Positions 35,018 to 45,974 of a stretch of 64,000 nucleotides of DNA are shown one piece after another. How positions within the stretch are numbered: the first letter of the stretch is position 1; every line of letters begins with the position of its first letter. The translations under genes and the position numbers were made by a program. Origin of the DNA: Paenibacillus curdlanolyticus YK9 (GTDB taxonomy: Bacteria; Bacillota; Bacilli; Paenibacillales; Paenibacillaceae); assembly GCF_000179615.1 (NCBI RefSeq), contig NZ_AEDD01000001.1:558001-622000 (forward strand), read 5' to 3'. A model generated the notes under the pieces. That model was not told the DNA's origin, searched no databases, and saw nothing but the letters and a program-made list of their open reading frames with translations.

Positions 35018-36178
35018 ATGAATATCCATGAGTACCAAGGCAAAGAAGTCCTGAAGCAATACGGAGTTCTCGTGCCTGAAGGCAAAGTCGCTTTCACAGT
35101 TGACGAGGCTGTCGAAGCTGCAAAAGAGCTTGGCACTTCTGTTGTCGTTGTAAAAGCACAAATCCACGCAGGTGGCCGCGGTAAAGCGGGCGGCGTTAAA
35201 GTCGCGAAAAATCTGGATGAAGTGAAAGCTTACGCGAGTGAAATTCTCGGTAAAACGCTGATCACGCATCAAACAGGTCCAGAAGGCAAAGAAGTGAAGC
35301 GCCTGCTTATCGAGCAAGGCTGCGACATTAAGAAGGAATATTATGTTGGCGTTGTCGTCGACCGTGGCACTGGCCGCGTCGTTCTGATGGCATCCGAAGA
35401 GGGCGGCACGGAGATCGAAGAAGTAGCTGCGCACTCGCCAGAGAAAATTTTCAAAGAAATCGTTGACCCGGCAATCGGGCTGCAGGCTTTCCAAGCGAAA
35501 CGTCTTGCATTCAACATCAACATTCCAAAAGAGCTCGTGAACAAAGCGGCCGGCTTTATGATCGCGTTGTACACGGCATTCGTTGACAAAGATTGCTCCA
35601 TCGCGGAGATCAATCCACTCGTCGTTACGGGTGACGGCAACGTAATGGCTCTTGACGCGAAGTTGAACTTCGATTCCAATGCGCTGTATCGCCATGCTGA
35701 TATTTTGGCGCTTCGCGACTTGGATGAAGAAGATGAGAAAGAAATCCAAGCGTCCAAATTCGACCTTAGCTACATCGCGCTCGATGGCAACATCGGCTGC
35801 ATGGTTAACGGCGCAGGCCTTGCTATGGCGACGATGGACATTATCAAATATTATGGCGGCGACCCTGCCAACTTCCTCGACGTAGGTGGCGGTGCTACCA
35901 AGGAGAAAGTTACGGAAGCATTCAAGATCATCCTGTCCGACGAGAAAGTAAAAGGCATTTTCGTAAACATTTTCGGCGGCATCATGCGTTGCGACGTTAT
36001 CGCTGAAGGCGTAATTGCTGCTGCAAAAGAGCTCGGACTCGACCGTCCGCTCGTTGTACGCCTGGAAGGCACGAACGTAGAGCTCGGCAAAAAAATGTTG
36101 AACGAATCCGGCCTGAACATCGTTGCGGCTGACTCCATGGCCGACGGCGCGCAAAAAATCGTTGCGCTCGTGAAATAG
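35018..36178 (+). CDS. sucC: Succinyl-CoA synthetase (ADP-forming) beta subunit
   Basis: A 386-residue ATP-grasp subunit of the TCA cycle enzyme interconverting succinyl-CoA and succinate with nucleotide formation. [17 protein letters not shown] is the standard start. [16 protein letters not shown] and [18 protein letters not shown] are nucleotide and CoA loop signatures. ATG 35018 follows TTGGAGG by 8 bases; an earlier in-frame ATG at 34967 has no site. sucD follows after 51 bases. Confidence 0.97.
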   Translation: MNIHEYQGKEVLKQYGVLVPEGKVAFTVDEAVEAAKELGTSVVVVKAQIHAGGRGKAGGVKVAKNLDEVKAYASEILGKTLITHQTGPEGKEVKRLLIEQGCDIKKEYYVGVVVDRGTGRVVLMASEEGGTEIEEVAAHSPEKIFKEIVDPAIGLQAFQAKRLAFNINIPKELVNKAAGFMIALYTAFVDKDCSIAEINPLVVTGDGNVMALDAKLNFDSNALYRHADILALRDLDEEDEKEIQASKFDLSYIALDGNIGCMVNGAGLAMATMDIIKYYGGDPANFLDVGGGATKEKVTEAFKIILSDEKVKGIFVNIFGGIMRCDVIAEGVIAAAKELGLDRPLVVRLEGTNVELGKKMLNESGLNIVAADSMADGAQKIVALVK

Positions 36179-36229
36179 GACAAGCAACCGGCTAAATCCG
36201 AATTTTTTCTCAGGGGATGTGAAATTTCG

Positions 36230-37162
36230 ATGAGCATTTTGATCAATAAAGATACGAAAGTCATCACGCAGGGGATTACGGGCAAAACAGCTCTGTTCCA
36301 CGCGAAGGGCGCGCTCGATTACGGTACGCAAATGGTTGGCGGCACGTCGCCGGGCAAAGGCGGTACAACGGTTGAGATTGCACTCGAGAACGGCAGCACG
36401 GCTTCGCTTCCAGTGTTTAACACGGTAACAGAAGCAGTAGCGGCAACGGGCGCAACAGCATCCGTTATCTACGTACCGCCAGCGTTCGCAGCTGACGCAA
36501 TCCTTGAAGCAGTTGACGCTGAATTGGAAATCGTTATCTGCATCACGGAAGGCATTCCAGTGCTTGACATGGTGAAGGTTCAACGTTACTTGGAAGGCAA
36601 AAAAACACGTTTGATCGGTCCTAACTGTCCGGGTCTCATTACGCCTGACGAGTGCAAAATCGGTATCATGCCTGGCTACATCCATACGAAAGGCCATGTA
36701 GGCGTCGTTTCCCGCAGCGGAACGCTTACTTACGAGGCTGTACACCAATTGACGACGCGCGGCATCGGCCAATCGTCGGCAGTCGGTATCGGCGGCGACC
36801 CGGTTAAAGGTACGGAGTTCATCGACGTACTGAACATGTTTAATGAAGATCCAGACACGTACGCTGTCATCATGATCGGTGAAATCGGCGGCACGGCTGA
36901 GGAAGAAGCGGCTGAATGGATCAAAGCAAACATGAAAAAACCAGTGGTTGGCTTTATCGGCGGCGCAACAGCTCCGGAAGGCAAACGCATGGGCCATGCT
37001 GGCGCTATTATTTCGGGCGGTAAAGGTACTGCTGCAGAGAAAATCGCAACGCTCGAAGCTTGTGGCGTAAAAGTATCCCCAACACCTTCGGAAATGGGCT
37101 CGACGCTCGTATCCGTGCTCGAAGAGCAAGGCTTGTTGGAAAAATGCATTACGCGCAAATAA
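36230..37162 (+). CDS. sucD: Succinyl-CoA synthetase alpha subunit
   Basis: A 310-residue partner of SucC that binds CoA and carries the phosphorylated histidine in [33 protein letters not shown] at the N-terminus binds CoA, and [19 protein letters not shown] is diagnostic. A terminator follows at 37221, so sucCD is a two-gene operon. Confidence 0.97.
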   Translation: MSILINKDTKVITQGITGKTALFHAKGALDYGTQMVGGTSPGKGGTTVEIALENGSTASLPVFNTVTEAVAATGATASVIYVPPAFAADAILEAVDAELEIVICITEGIPVLDMVKVQRYLEGKKTRLIGPNCPGLITPDECKIGIMPGYIHTKGHVGVVSRSGTLTYEAVHQLTTRGIGQSSAVGIGGDPVKGTEFIDVLNMFNEDPDTYAVIMIGEIGGTAEEEAAEWIKANMKKPVVGFIGGATAPEGKRMGHAGAIISGGKGTAAEKIATLEACGVKVSPTPSEMGSTLVSVLEEQGLLEKCITRK

Positions 37163-37220
37163 ATATAACTTTTGTTGGACTCATCGCATGCTTAGGCGGG
37201 TGGGTCCAAGAGGAGAGGCA

Positions 37221-37264
37221 AGCAGCCTTTCGTCCCTATACAGGGTACGATTGGCTGCTTTTTT
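37221..37264 (+). terminator. Rho-independent terminator after sucD
   Basis: AGCAGCC (37221-37227) pairs with GGCTGCT (37253-37259), with an inner CCCT/AGGG helix, followed by a run of T to 37264. Confidence 0.8.
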
Positions 37265-37354
37265 GCATTTAAATCGGGCGGTCGGCTTGCAATCTCGTTC
37301 TGGCTAGAGCAAAATAGGAAAAGGATGCAAGCCTCCGTACAGGAGGAAGGTAAA

Positions 37355-38467
37355 ATGTCTCATTTTAATAAAAGTAAAATGCTCGTCATGCTCCATGACA
37401 TTCCAGGCATCGGATGGAAGACGATCAAAAGAGCGGTTGACGCACGACTGTGGCAGCGAGCGTCACTCGATTCGATTGAGCCGTGGTTATCGGCTGGATT
37501 TCGACCGGAGCAAGCGAATCAAGCAGCAAAACGTTTCTCAGAGTGCCAAAACGGGTATGATTTTATCATAAAGAAATATTTGCAGCGGAGCGCGAGCGTG
37601 ATAACCGTGGATTCCGCGGAGTATCCGGACGGGCTTCGGAATATTCATGAGCCGCCATGGGTGTTATACGCAATAGGAAGATTGGAGCTTCTGAACCGGC
37701 CTGCCGTATCTATTGTAGGCACGCGAACGCCGACAGCCTACGGCAGACATATGACGGAGCAGCTGGCGTCGGGATTTGCAGAACGAGGGCTAACCGTTGT
37801 TAGCGGCCTTGCCAAAGGGATCGATGGCATCGCGCACGAAGCTTCTGTTGAACGTTCTGGAAGCACCATTGCTGTACTCGGAACGCCAATTGAGCGCATC
37901 TATCCGCCTCAGCATGCATCGCTGTTTCGCCGAATAGCGAAACAGGGCCTTCTTTTGACAGAAGCGCCCATAGGCACTGCATTCCACCCTGGATTATTTC
38001 CGTTACGCAACCGAATTATCGCAGGACTGTCTGCAGGGACGGTTGTCATCGAGGCGGCAGATCGAAGCGGTTCGCTGATCACCGCAGAGCAGGCGTTTTC
38101 ATTCGATAGGGAGCTGTTCGCGCTGCCTGGTCCGGTCACCTCGCCGAAAAGCAACGGAACGAACCAACTGCTGGCATATGGAAAGGCTCGCGTTATCCGT
38201 TCCACCGAAGATTGGTTCAAGCATTTACCTTATATGGACATGGAATCCATTACGCAGAACGGCAGTTTATTAGCGACTAATGGCCTAGAGTCATTAAGCG
38301 AAGATGAACGAAGCGTGTACGAAATATTGCTCGATCAACCGTGCTCAGCCGATGAACTTCATGAGCTTACGGGAATGTCTCTTGGACATTTGCACGCTGT
38401 TCTGATAAATTTATGTATAAATCGTAAGGTTCAACAACAGCACGGAGCTACATATACCGTTATCTAA
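37355..38467 (+). CDS. dprA: DNA processing protein DprA
   Basis: A 370-residue protein that loads RecA on incoming single-stranded DNA in transformation. A helix-hairpin-helix-like N-terminus (HDIPGIGWKTIKRAV) is followed by the Rossmann-type DprA core: SIVGTRTPTAYG, SGLAKGIDGIAHE and FPLRNRIIAGLS, with GSLITAEQAF. A winged-helix domain (CSADELHELTG) ends the protein. ATG 37355 follows AGGAGGAAGG; the frame is open to 37325. It precedes topA by 18 bases, the normal Firmicutes order. Confidence 0.94.
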   Translation: MSHFNKSKMLVMLHDIPGIGWKTIKRAVDARLWQRASLDSIEPWLSAGFRPEQANQAAKRFSECQNGYDFIIKKYLQRSASVITVDSAEYPDGLRNIHEPPWVLYAIGRLELLNRPAVSIVGTRTPTAYGRHMTEQLASGFAERGLTVVSGLAKGIDGIAHEASVERSGSTIAVLGTPIERIYPPQHASLFRRIAKQGLLLTEAPIGTAFHPGLFPLRNRIIAGLSAGTVVIEAADRSGSLITAEQAFSFDRELFALPGPVTSPKSNGTNQLLAYGKARVIRSTEDWFKHLPYMDMESITQNGSLLATNGLESLSEDERSVYEILLDQPCSADELHELTGMSLGHLHAVLINLCINRKVQQQHGATYTVI

Positions 38468-38485
38468 GGGAGAGGAGGACGCTTA

Positions 38486-40600
38486 ATGGCGGATTCGCTC
38501 GTTATTGTCGAGTCGCCTGCCAAGGCGAAAACGATCGGCAAATATTTGGGCAGTAAATATATCGTAAAAGCGTCCATGGGTCACATTCGCGATTTGCCCA
38601 AAAGTCAAATCGGCGTTGAAGTTGAAAATGACTTTAATCCGAAGTACATAACGATCCGAGGAAAAGGCAGCATTCTGAAGGAACTGAAGGATGCGAGCAA
38701 AAAAGTGAAAAACGTCTATCTCGCGGCTGACCCCGATCGCGAGGGTGAAGCTATCGCATGGCATCTTGCCCACTATCTGGAGCTGGATGAGGCGAATAGC
38801 TGCCGAGTGGTATTCAATGAGATTACGAAGCAGGCCGTTAAGGATGCTTTCAAGACGCCAAGACCGATTAATATGGATCTGGTCAATGCCCAGCAAGCGC
38901 GTCGTATTCTTGACCGGCTTGTAGGCTACAAGATCAGTCCTTTGCTATGGAAGAAAGTCAAGAAAGGCCTCTCTGCCGGCCGTGTGCAGTCCGTTACAGT
39001 GAAGCTGATTATCGACCGCGAGAATGAAATTGATGCATTCGTGCCAGAGGAATATTGGACGATTACAGCACGTCTTATGAAGGGCGATGCTGCTTTCGAT
39101 GCGAAATTTCATTCGATCTCCGGCGAGAAACGGGAACTTAACAGCGAAGCAGACGTACAAGCAATATTAGCAGAAATGAATGGCGCGCCGTTTACGGTGA
39201 GCGAGGTGCGGGAGAAGGAACGTTTGCGCAACCCGGCACCGCCATTCATCACGAGCTCCTTGCAGCAAGAGGCGGCACGCAAGCTTGGATTCCGCGCTTC
39301 GAAGACGATGTCTGTCGCGCAGCAGCTTTACGAGGGCGTTGACCTTGGCAAAGAAGGCACGGTCGGTCTGATCACGTATATGCGTACGGATTCGACTCGT
39401 ATTTCGCCTGTCGCACAGGAAGAGGCGAAAGAATTCATAACGAATAAATACGGGGCGTCGTATTTCCCCGAAGAGCCGCGTATTTATGTGAGGAAAAACA
39501 GCAATGCGCAAGATGCGCATGAGGCCATTCGTCCAACTTCCGTCATGCGCGAGCCGGATCAAATGAAAGAGTTTTTGAGCCGTGATCAGCTTAGACTTTA
39601 TAAACTGGTCTGGGAGCGGTTCGTGGCAAGCCAAATGTCTTCGGCAATCCTCGATACGATGACCGTCGACCTGAAGGCAAATGAAACCGGATTCCGAGCT
39701 GTCGGCTCGAAAGTAAAGTTCTCCGGCTTCATGAAGGTTTACGTCGAAGGCAACGATGACGGAACGCCGAATGATGATGATAAATTTCTTCCAGCGCTTG
39801 CGATAGGCGATACGATCGTAACGGAGGCCATCGATCCGAAGCAGCACTTTACGCAACCGCCGCCTCGCTATACAGAAGCAAGGCTGGTCAAGACGCTCGA
39901 GGAGCTCGGCATAGGGCGACCAAGTACGTATGCGCCTACGCTGGAAACCGTTCAAAAGCGCGGGTATGTGGCGATTGAAGAGAAAAAGTTCATTCCGACG
40001 GAGCTTGGCGATCTCGTCAGCCAGCTGATGGAAGAGTTTTTCCCGGAAATTCTTGACGCGGAGTTCACCGCCCAAATGGAGGATGAGCTTGACCACGTCG
40101 AGGATGGCAAAGAGAACTGGGTGAAAGTGCTCGCTGATTTCTATGAGTCATTCGAGAAGAGACTTGAAGTCGCTGAAGAAGAGATGAAAGAGATCGAGCT
40201 TCAAGATGAAGTGTCGGATGAAATCTGCGAGAAATGCGGACGCCATCTTGTATACAAAATGGGGCGGTTCGGCAAGTTTCTGGCATGCTCCGGCTTCCCG
40301 GAATGCCGAAACACGAAGCCGATCGTCAAAGATATCGGCGTAACATGTCCGAAGTGTGCGAAGGGCAGCATCATTGAACGCCGCAGCAAGAAAGGCCGGG
40401 TGTTCTACGGCTGCAACTTGTACCCGGAATGCGATTTTGTTTCATGGGATAAGCCAGCAAGCAAGCCGTGCCCATCCTGCGGGGGGTTGCTAGTGGAGAA
40501 ACGCAGCAAGGCGGGCGTTAAGCTGCAATGCACGCAATGCGACCATAGCGAGCAAGTGGCTGATGATAACGATATGGATCATGAACAAGAGCAAGCGTAG
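38486..40600 (+). CDS. topA: DNA topoisomerase I
   Basis: A 704-residue type IA topoisomerase relaxing negative supercoils. The TOPRIM domain starts [18 protein letters not shown] and contains [13 protein letters not shown]. The active-site Tyr is in [14 protein letters not shown]. The C-terminus has three four-cysteine zinc ribbons (CEKC with CSGFPEC, CPKC with CNLYPEC, CPSC with CTQC). The ribosome site AGAGGAGG precedes the start. Confidence 0.97.
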   Translation: MADSLVIVESPAKAKTIGKYLGSKYIVKASMGHIRDLPKSQIGVEVENDFNPKYITIRGKGSILKELKDASKKVKNVYLAADPDREGEAIAWHLAHYLELDEANSCRVVFNEITKQAVKDAFKTPRPINMDLVNAQQARRILDRLVGYKISPLLWKKVKKGLSAGRVQSVTVKLIIDRENEIDAFVPEEYWTITARLMKGDAAFDAKFHSISGEKRELNSEADVQAILAEMNGAPFTVSEVREKERLRNPAPPFITSSLQQEAARKLGFRASKTMSVAQQLYEGVDLGKEGTVGLITYMRTDSTRISPVAQEEAKEFITNKYGASYFPEEPRIYVRKNSNAQDAHEAIRPTSVMREPDQMKEFLSRDQLRLYKLVWERFVASQMSSAILDTMTVDLKANETGFRAVGSKVKFSGFMKVYVEGNDDGTPNDDDKFLPALAIGDTIVTEAIDPKQHFTQPPPRYTEARLVKTLEELGIGRPSTYAPTLETVQKRGYVAIEEKKFIPTELGDLVSQLMEEFFPEILDAEFTAQMEDELDHVEDGKENWVKVLADFYESFEKRLEVAEEEMKEIELQDEVSDEICEKCGRHLVYKMGRFGKFLACSGFPECRNTKPIVKDIGVTCPKCAKGSIIERRSKKGRVFYGCNLYPECDFVSWDKPASKPCPSCGGLLVEKRSKAGVKLQCTQCDHSEQVADDNDMDHEQEQA

Positions 40601-40687
40601 CGTTCTGCTCGCTTGCCGGATTAACGACGCGCTGTCCGTCCATCTCAGGGCGGCAGCCGTTTTCATTCAGAAAGGTAGGTACTTCAT

Positions 40688-42007
40688 TTGTCTTCAACTA
40701 CAAGAGTAACGGTCGTTGGTGCTGGTTTAGCCGGCAGCGAGGCCGCATGGCAGATCGCATCACAAGGCGTTCCAGTAACCTTATATGAAATGCGTCCGGT
40801 TACCCGTACGCCAGCCCATCATACCGATAAATTTGCGGAGCTCGTGTGCAGCAACAGCTTGCGCGCCAATGGTTTAGCAAATGCAGTAGGCGTACTGAAA
40901 GAAGAAATGCGCGCGCTAGACTCTCTGATTCTAGGCTCTGCAGATCGCAATGCCGTACCGGCAGGAGGCGCGCTTGCGGTTGACCGCGATGGCTTCTCAG
41001 GCGAGGTAACGCGATTGCTGCGCGAGCATCCATTGATCGAGGTACGCAATGAAGAGCTGACAGCCATTCCAGAGGATGGCATCGTCGTTATCGCGACGGG
41101 ACCATTGACGGCCCCTTCGTTGTCGCAAGGCATTCAAGCGCTTCTAGGCGAAGAATATTTTTACTTCTATGACGCTGCAGCACCGATTATCGAGAAAGAT
41201 TCGATCGATATGTCGAAGGTGTATCTCGCATCACGTTACGACAAGGGCGAGGCGGCTTATTTGAACTGTCCAATGACAGAAGAGGAATTCAACATTTTCC
41301 ACGAGGCGCTGACGACTGCAGAAAAGGCAGAATTGAAAGACTTCGAGAAGGAAGTTTATTTTGAGGGCTGCATGCCAATCGAGATTATGGCGAGTCGCGG
41401 CAAGCAAACGGTTCTATTTGGACCAATGAAGCCCGTAGGCTTAATTAACCCGCATACTGGCAAGCTGCCTCATGCGGTCATCCAGCTTCGCCAAGATAAC
41501 GCTGCTGGCACTCTGTATAATATGGTTGGCTTCCAAACGCATCTGAAATGGGGAGAGCAAAAACGGGTATTCTCGCTCATTCCTGGCTTGGAGAATGCAG
41601 AGTTTGTCCGCTTTGGCGTCATGCACAGAAATACATTCATTAACTCGCCGCGGCTGCTCCGGTCGACTTATCAATTTAAAGCGCGTGAGACGCTCTTCTT
41701 TGCCGGCCAAATGACTGGGGTAGAGGGTTATGTAGAGTCAGCTGCCTCTGGGCTTATAGCGGGCTTAAACGCGGGCAGGCTCGCACGCGGGCTGGAGCCG
41801 GTTGAGCTCCCTGCCGATACAACGCTGGGCAGTATGGCGCAGTACATAACAACAGCGGATTTCAAGCATTTTCAACCGATGAATGCGAACTTTGGCTTGT
41901 TCCCGCCGCTTGAAAAACGAATGAAAAGCAAGAAAGAGAAAAATGAAGCGATTGCCAATCGTGCTTTAGCTTCACTTGAACAGTTCAAAAACGAGTTCTT
42001 AAGCTAA
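40688..42007 (+). CDS. trmFO: Folate/FAD-dependent tRNA (uracil-54) methyltransferase TrmFO
   Basis: A 439-residue flavoprotein making T54 in tRNA with methylene-tetrahydrofolate as carbon donor. FAD-binding [16 protein letters not shown] opens the protein; [24 protein letters not shown] and [16 protein letters not shown] follow. The start is TTG at 40688, preceded by AAAGGTAGG. hslV begins 43 bases after its stop; the codV/xerC recombinase that stands here in B. subtilis is missing. Confidence 0.95.
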   Translation: MSSTTRVTVVGAGLAGSEAAWQIASQGVPVTLYEMRPVTRTPAHHTDKFAELVCSNSLRANGLANAVGVLKEEMRALDSLILGSADRNAVPAGGALAVDRDGFSGEVTRLLREHPLIEVRNEELTAIPEDGIVVIATGPLTAPSLSQGIQALLGEEYFYFYDAAAPIIEKDSIDMSKVYLASRYDKGEAAYLNCPMTEEEFNIFHEALTTAEKAELKDFEKEVYFEGCMPIEIMASRGKQTVLFGPMKPVGLINPHTGKLPHAVIQLRQDNAAGTLYNMVGFQTHLKWGEQKRVFSLIPGLENAEFVRFGVMHRNTFINSPRLLRSTYQFKARETLFFAGQMTGVEGYVESAASGLIAGLNAGRLARGLEPVELPADTTLGSMAQYITTADFKHFQPMNANFGLFPPLEKRMKSKKEKNEAIANRALASLEQFKNEFLS

Positions 42008-42049
42008 CGCTCCAAGCGAAACGCGGAAAAACTACAGGAGGTGTCCATC

Positions 42050-42592
42050 ATGGAGATGCAGTTTCACGCAACGACGATTTGTGCGGTTCGTCATAATGGC
42101 CAAGGCGCGATTGCAGGCGACGGTCAAGTTACCTTCGGCAACAGCATGGTCATGAAGGGGACCGCGAAAAAAGTACGCCGCTTGTATCGCGGACAAGTGG
42201 TTGCCGGCTTTGCCGGATCTGTCGCTGATGCGATTACATTGTTTGAGAAGTTTGAAGGCAAGCTGGAGGAGCATCACGGCAACCTGCAGCGCTCTGCTGT
42301 CGAGCTTGCCAAAGAATGGCGATCCGACCGCGTGCTTCGCAAGCTCGAAGCGATGCTGCTCGTTATGGATGCGCAAGGGCTTTTATTGATTTCGGGAAAT
42401 GGCGAAATTATCGAACCGGATGATGATGTGCTTGCGATCGGTTCCGGAGGAAGCTTTGCATTGTCTGCGGCACGAGCGCTTAAACAGCATGCAACGCATA
42501 TGGAAGCAAAAGATATGGCCAAGGCTGCCCTTGAGATTGCAGCCGACATCTGTGTGTTTACGAATCGCAATATTATAGTGGAAGAAGTGTAG
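42050..42592 (+). CDS. hslV: ATP-dependent protease subunit HslV (ClpQ)
   Basis: A 180-residue proteasome-like peptidase that forms a double hexamer with Hsl[21 protein letters not shown] and GFAGSVADA match the family. AGGAGG (42036-42041) is correctly spaced for ATG 42050, giving [10 protein letters not shown]. In B. subtilis ClpQ the nucleophile is an N-terminal Ser before a short extension; here residue 2 is Glu, so either Thr8 or Thr9 must be exposed by processing, or the in-frame GTG at 42041 (giving Met-Ser) is used. That GTG overlaps the ribosome site, so it is disfavoured. Confidence 0.92.
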   Translation: MEMQFHATTICAVRHNGQGAIAGDGQVTFGNSMVMKGTAKKVRRLYRGQVVAGFAGSVADAITLFEKFEGKLEEHHGNLQRSAVELAKEWRSDRVLRKLEAMLLVMDAQGLLLISGNGEIIEPDDDVLAIGSGGSFALSAARALKQHATHMEAKDMAKAALEIAADICVFTNRNIIVEEV

Positions 42593-42676
42593 TAGTTGTA
42601 CCTTGCAATAGGTAGGAAGAAGGATATTAACAGAAGTGGACTAGGGACAATACACTAACCGGCGGAGGGATGTACA

Positions 42677-44074
42677 ATGGGGAATGAGTCGATGACACCG
42701 CGACAAATTGTCGCAGAGTTAGATAAATATATTATCGGTCAAAAACAAGCGAAGCGCTCCGTTGCCATCGCATTGCGCAATCGGTACAGAAGAAGCAGGC
42801 TGTCTGAAGAATTGCGGGACGAGATCGTTCCTAAAAATATACTGATGATCGGTCCTACAGGCGTAGGCAAAACGGAAATTGCTCGACGTCTGGCGAAGCT
42901 CGTGCAGGCTCCTTTCGTTAAAGTCGAGGCAACCAAGTTCACCGAGGTCGGGTATGTTGGCCGAGATGTAGAGTCCATGGTGCGTGATCTGGTTGAAACG
43001 GCCATTCGCATTGTCAAAGCAGAGCGTACGGAACGCGTCAAGGATCGTGCAGAGGTGCTTGCGAATGAACGGATCGTAGCACTGCTTGTTCCTTCTGCCA
43101 CTAAGTCCAAAACGCAAAAAAATCCGTTTGAAATGTTATTCGGTGGACAACAGGGCAAGGAGTCTGAGCCTGAACCGGAATACGACTCTTCTGTATCGGA
43201 GCAGCGCAAGGCTGCGAAGGAAAAGCTGGCAGCCGGGCTGTTGGAAAATGAAATGATTGAGATCGAAGTCGAAGACAACACGCCGAATATGATGGATATG
43301 CTTTCTGGCCAGCCAGGCGAGGGCATGGGAGCGAACATGCAGGACTTGCTCGGCCAATTCATGCCAAAGCGGACGAAGAAGCGCAAGCTCAAAATAAAGG
43401 AAGCGCGTAAAGCGCTTATCCAAGAAGAAGCGACAAAGCTGATCGACATGGATGATGTGATTACCGAGTCGGTATTGCGTGCCGAGCAGTCCGGTATCAT
43501 TTTCATCGATGAGATCGATAAAATCGCCAGCCCGTCGAGAGGCTCCGGTCCGGATGTGTCGCGAGAAGGCGTACAGCGCGATATTTTGCCGATCGTTGAG
43601 GGCTCTACGGTTATGACCAAATATGGTCCTGTCAAAACGGATTATGTGTTATTCGTTGCAGCGGGGGCTTTCCATGTCGCGAAGCCATCGGATCTTATCC
43701 CGGAACTTCAAGGACGCTTCCCGATTCGGGTAGAGCTGACGAGCTTAAGCCTAGAAGATTTTGTGAAAATCTTGCAAGAGCCTAAAAATGCTTTAACCAA
43801 GCAATATTCAGCTTTGCTGGAAACGGAAGGCATCGCAATCGATTTCTCCGATGAAGCGATTCGGGAGCTCGCATCCATAGCTGCTGATGTAAACAAAAAT
43901 ACCGAAAATATCGGCGCACGCCGGCTTCATACGATACTGGAAAAGCTGCTCGAGGATTTATCTTTCGAGGCGCCTGACTTGAATTTGGAGCGTATTACGA
44001 TTACGCCTGAATATGTGAAGGAGAAGCTGAGCAGCATCGCGCAAAACCGCGATCTTAGCCAGTATATTTTGTAG
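42677..44074 (+). CDS. hslU: ATP-dependent protease ATPase subunit HslU (ClpY)
   Basis: A 465-residue AAA+ unfoldase for Hsl[21 protein letters not shown] at the start, Walker [17 protein letters not shown], an intermediate domain around residues 110-230, and Walker [12 protein letters not shown] are all present. The C-terminal end SQYIL is the conserved tail that inserts into HslV. GGAGGG is 8 bases before the ATG. Confidence 0.96.
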   Translation: MGNESMTPRQIVAELDKYIIGQKQAKRSVAIALRNRYRRSRLSEELRDEIVPKNILMIGPTGVGKTEIARRLAKLVQAPFVKVEATKFTEVGYVGRDVESMVRDLVETAIRIVKAERTERVKDRAEVLANERIVALLVPSATKSKTQKNPFEMLFGGQQGKESEPEPEYDSSVSEQRKAAKEKLAAGLLENEMIEIEVEDNTPNMMDMLSGQPGEGMGANMQDLLGQFMPKRTKKRKLKIKEARKALIQEEATKLIDMDDVITESVLRAEQSGIIFIDEIDKIASPSRGSGPDVSREGVQRDILPIVEGSTVMTKYGPVKTDYVLFVAAGAFHVAKPSDLIPELQGRFPIRVELTSLSLEDFVKILQEPKNALTKQYSALLETEGIAIDFSDEAIRELASIAADVNKNTENIGARRLHTILEKLLEDLSFEAPDLNLERITITPEYVKEKLSSIAQNRDLSQYIL

Positions 44075-44102
44075 TAGGGGTCGTTTTGGGAGGACAGGTA
44101 AC

Positions 44103-44873
44103 ATGACTTTACTAGCTAAGACTAGGACATTAAACCGGCTGCTGCAGCGGGCTGCCGGCAAAGCGCTTAACTTTCGAGAGATGGCGGAAGTCCTGAGCTC
44201 CACCATGCAAGGCAACGTATTCGTCGTGAGCAGAAAAGGCAAGATTCTCGGATGCGCCGCAATGGGCGCTTATGAGCATGATCACCTGCGGGCAATGTCC
44301 AGCGGCGAGATTCGCTTAACGTCGGAAAGCAATGACCGTTTCCTGCTTCTGCAGGAAACGGTTACGAATGTTGAGGCGGATCCTGGTGTAACCGAGGCGT
44401 TCCCGCTATTATCCGGACATCGTACGATGACGGTAGTGCCAATTATTGGCGGTGGAGATCGGCTTGGAACGCTTGTATTAACGCGTGATGCAGAGACATT
44501 CGTCGATGAGGATCTTATTCTTGCAGAATATGGTTCTACGATTGTCGGAATGGAAATATTGCGGGAGCGTGCAGAAGAAGTTGAACTGGAAGCGCGCAGC
44601 CGCGCTGTCGTCGCAGTCGCAGTCGGGTCGTTATCGTTCAGCGAGATGGAAGCCGTGGAACATATTTTCGAGGAACTTGATGGAAAAGAAGGCTTGTTAG
44701 TTGCTTCCAAAATTGCGGATCGCGTTGGCATTACCCGTTCAGTAATTGTAAATGCTTTGAGAAAACTGGAAAGTGCTGGCGTGATTGAGACGCGATCACT
44801 CGGTATGAAAGGCACTTACATTAAAATTCTGAATCCGCAGCTATTAGTGGAACTAGAGAAGATAAAAGCATAG
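44103..44873 (+). CDS. codY: GTP-sensing global regulator CodY
   Basis: A 256-residue repressor that binds GTP and branched-chain amino acids and controls adaptation to starvation. The N-terminal GAF-like domain (about 1-155) binds isoleucine; the C-terminal winged helix is [20 protein letters not shown]. It completes the hslV-hslU-codY operon and stands directly before the fla operon, which CodY regulates in B. subtilis. A terminator follows. Confidence 0.96.
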   Translation: MTLLAKTRTLNRLLQRAAGKALNFREMAEVLSSTMQGNVFVVSRKGKILGCAAMGAYEHDHLRAMSSGEIRLTSESNDRFLLLQETVTNVEADPGVTEAFPLLSGHRTMTVVPIIGGGDRLGTLVLTRDAETFVDEDLILAEYGSTIVGMEILRERAEEVELEARSRAVVAVAVGSLSFSEMEAVEHIFEELDGKEGLLVASKIADRVGITRSVIVNALRKLESAGVIETRSLGMKGTYIKILNPQLLVELEKIKA

Positions 44874-44893
44874 TTTAGTCCGTTCGGACGAGG

Positions 44894-44930
44894 AAAGCCC
44901 TGTCTTTAATTTAAAAGATAGGGCTTTTTT
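44894..44930 (+). terminator. Rho-independent terminator after codY
   Basis: AAAGCCCTGTCTTT (44894-44907) pairs with AAAGATAGGGCTTT (44914-44927) with one G-T wobble, and the right arm runs on into T. Confidence 0.85.
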
Positions 44931-45091
44931 CTTATTGTATATATTTTGGAAATTGATGAATATATTCATGTCGGCAAAACTCGACATCCCTTTCTCATTT
45001 TTTTAACAAAATGATGTCGAAACAAGAAGGAATAGCGAAGTCCGAGTGGAATACGTAAAGAGATCACGAATCAGAAAGTGGGGAACAATCG
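44931..45091 (+). promoter_or_regulatory. Upstream region of the fla operon
   Basis: About 160 AT-rich bases that must hold the main fla promoter. A perfect 14-base palindrome ATGAATATATTCAT lies at 44956-44969. An 8-base inverted repeat, TCGACATC (44981-44988) and GATGTCGA (45013-45020), follows with a 24-base spacer. No clear sigma-A pair and no GCCGATA-type sigma-D -10 was found, so the promoter itself is unassigned. Confidence 0.4.
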
Positions 45092-45502
45092 GTGAAATTG
45101 TTGAATGGCATCGAATTTCGACGATTGGAGACGGCGATACAATCGGCTGAGACTAGGCAGAAGGTAATTTCCGACAACATCGCAAATGTCGATACGCCGA
45201 ATTTTAAGCGATCTGAAGTACTATTCGAAGATCTGCTTGCGGATGCAATGGGGACAAACGAGAAAAAGATTGCGGGCATTCGGACGAATGCAAGGCATAT
45301 CCCAATTGGACAATCCTCTTCCATTCCGACTCCTGAGGTAGTGTTGGACGAGAACAATTCGATAAACAATAATGGCAACAACGTTGATATCGATCGTGAG
45401 ATGACGCTTCTCGCAAAAAACCAGCTCGCTTACAACTTCTACATTCAGCAAGTGAATCATGACGCAAAGATGATGACAACCGCCATTGAAGGGAGAGCGT
45501 AA
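45092..45502 (+). CDS. flgB: Flagellar basal-body rod protein FlgB
   Basis: A 136-residue proximal rod subunit exported by the flagellar type III system. ISDNIANVDTPNFKRSEV is the rod-family N-terminal motif, and the C-terminal helix (MTLLAKNQLAYNFYIQQV) is typical of FlgB. The start is GTG at 45092 after GTGGGG. First gene of the fla operon, 3 bases before flgC. Confidence 0.94.
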   Translation: MKLLNGIEFRRLETAIQSAETRQKVISDNIANVDTPNFKRSEVLFEDLLADAMGTNEKKIAGIRTNARHIPIGQSSSIPTPEVVLDENNSINNNGNNVDIDREMTLLAKNQLAYNFYIQQVNHDAKMMTTAIEGRA

Positions 45503-45505
45503 CAG

Positions 45506-45955
45506 ATGAGGCTTAGTAATGGTTTTGATGCAAATGCATCGGCGTTAACCGCCCAACGGCTTCGGATGGACGTCATTTCTTCTAACATCGCCAACGCGGA
45601 AACAACTCGTGCAGGCTATGTGAATGGCAAATTCGTTCCTTACACACGCAAGATGGTCGTAATGGAGCCTGCAAACAAAAGCTTCTCAGACGTACTCTCC
45701 GGCCAAATGAATGGTACGGCAGCTAACCCTGGTGTTAAAGTAACCAAAATCGTCGAGGATAAAACACCTCCAAAGCTGGTATACAATCCAAGTCATCCTG
45801 ATGCAGACGAATTCGGATACGTAAGCATGCCAAACGTTGATATCGCGAAGGAAATGATTGATATGATCTCAGCCTCACGTTCTTACGAAGCGAATATTAC
45901 AGCGCTTAACGCTACGAAAGGCATGTTCGCCAAGGCGCTCGAAATCGGCAGATAA
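45506..45955 (+). CDS. flgC: Flagellar basal-body rod protein FlgC
   Basis: A 149-residue rod subunit. MDVISSNIANAETTR at the N-terminus and VDIAKEMIDMISASRSYEAN at the C-terminus are FlgC signatures. It is spaced 3 bases from flgB and 19 bases from fliE. Confidence 0.95.
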   Translation: MRLSNGFDANASALTAQRLRMDVISSNIANAETTRAGYVNGKFVPYTRKMVVMEPANKSFSDVLSGQMNGTAANPGVKVTKIVEDKTPPKLVYNPSHPDADEFGYVSMPNVDIAKEMIDMISASRSYEANITALNATKGMFAKALEIGR

Positions 45956-45974
45956 AGGAATGGAGGGATGACGC

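Noticed and set aside
35015-37129. 704-codon open frame on the minus strand opposite sucC and sucD
   Set aside because: It lies exactly antisense to two conserved genes, has no ribosome site, and gives a Phe/Arg/Cys-rich sequence with no domain. Strong codon bias of sucCD on the plus strand explains the lack of stops.
39167-40096. 309-codon minus-strand frame opposite topA
   Set aside because: Antisense shadow of a conserved gene with no supporting signal.
44940-44957. Possible CodY box before flgB (ATTTTGGAAAT core)
   Set aside because: Only about 9 of 15 positions fit the CodY consensus, which is expected often by chance in AT-rich DNA, despite codY being adjacent.
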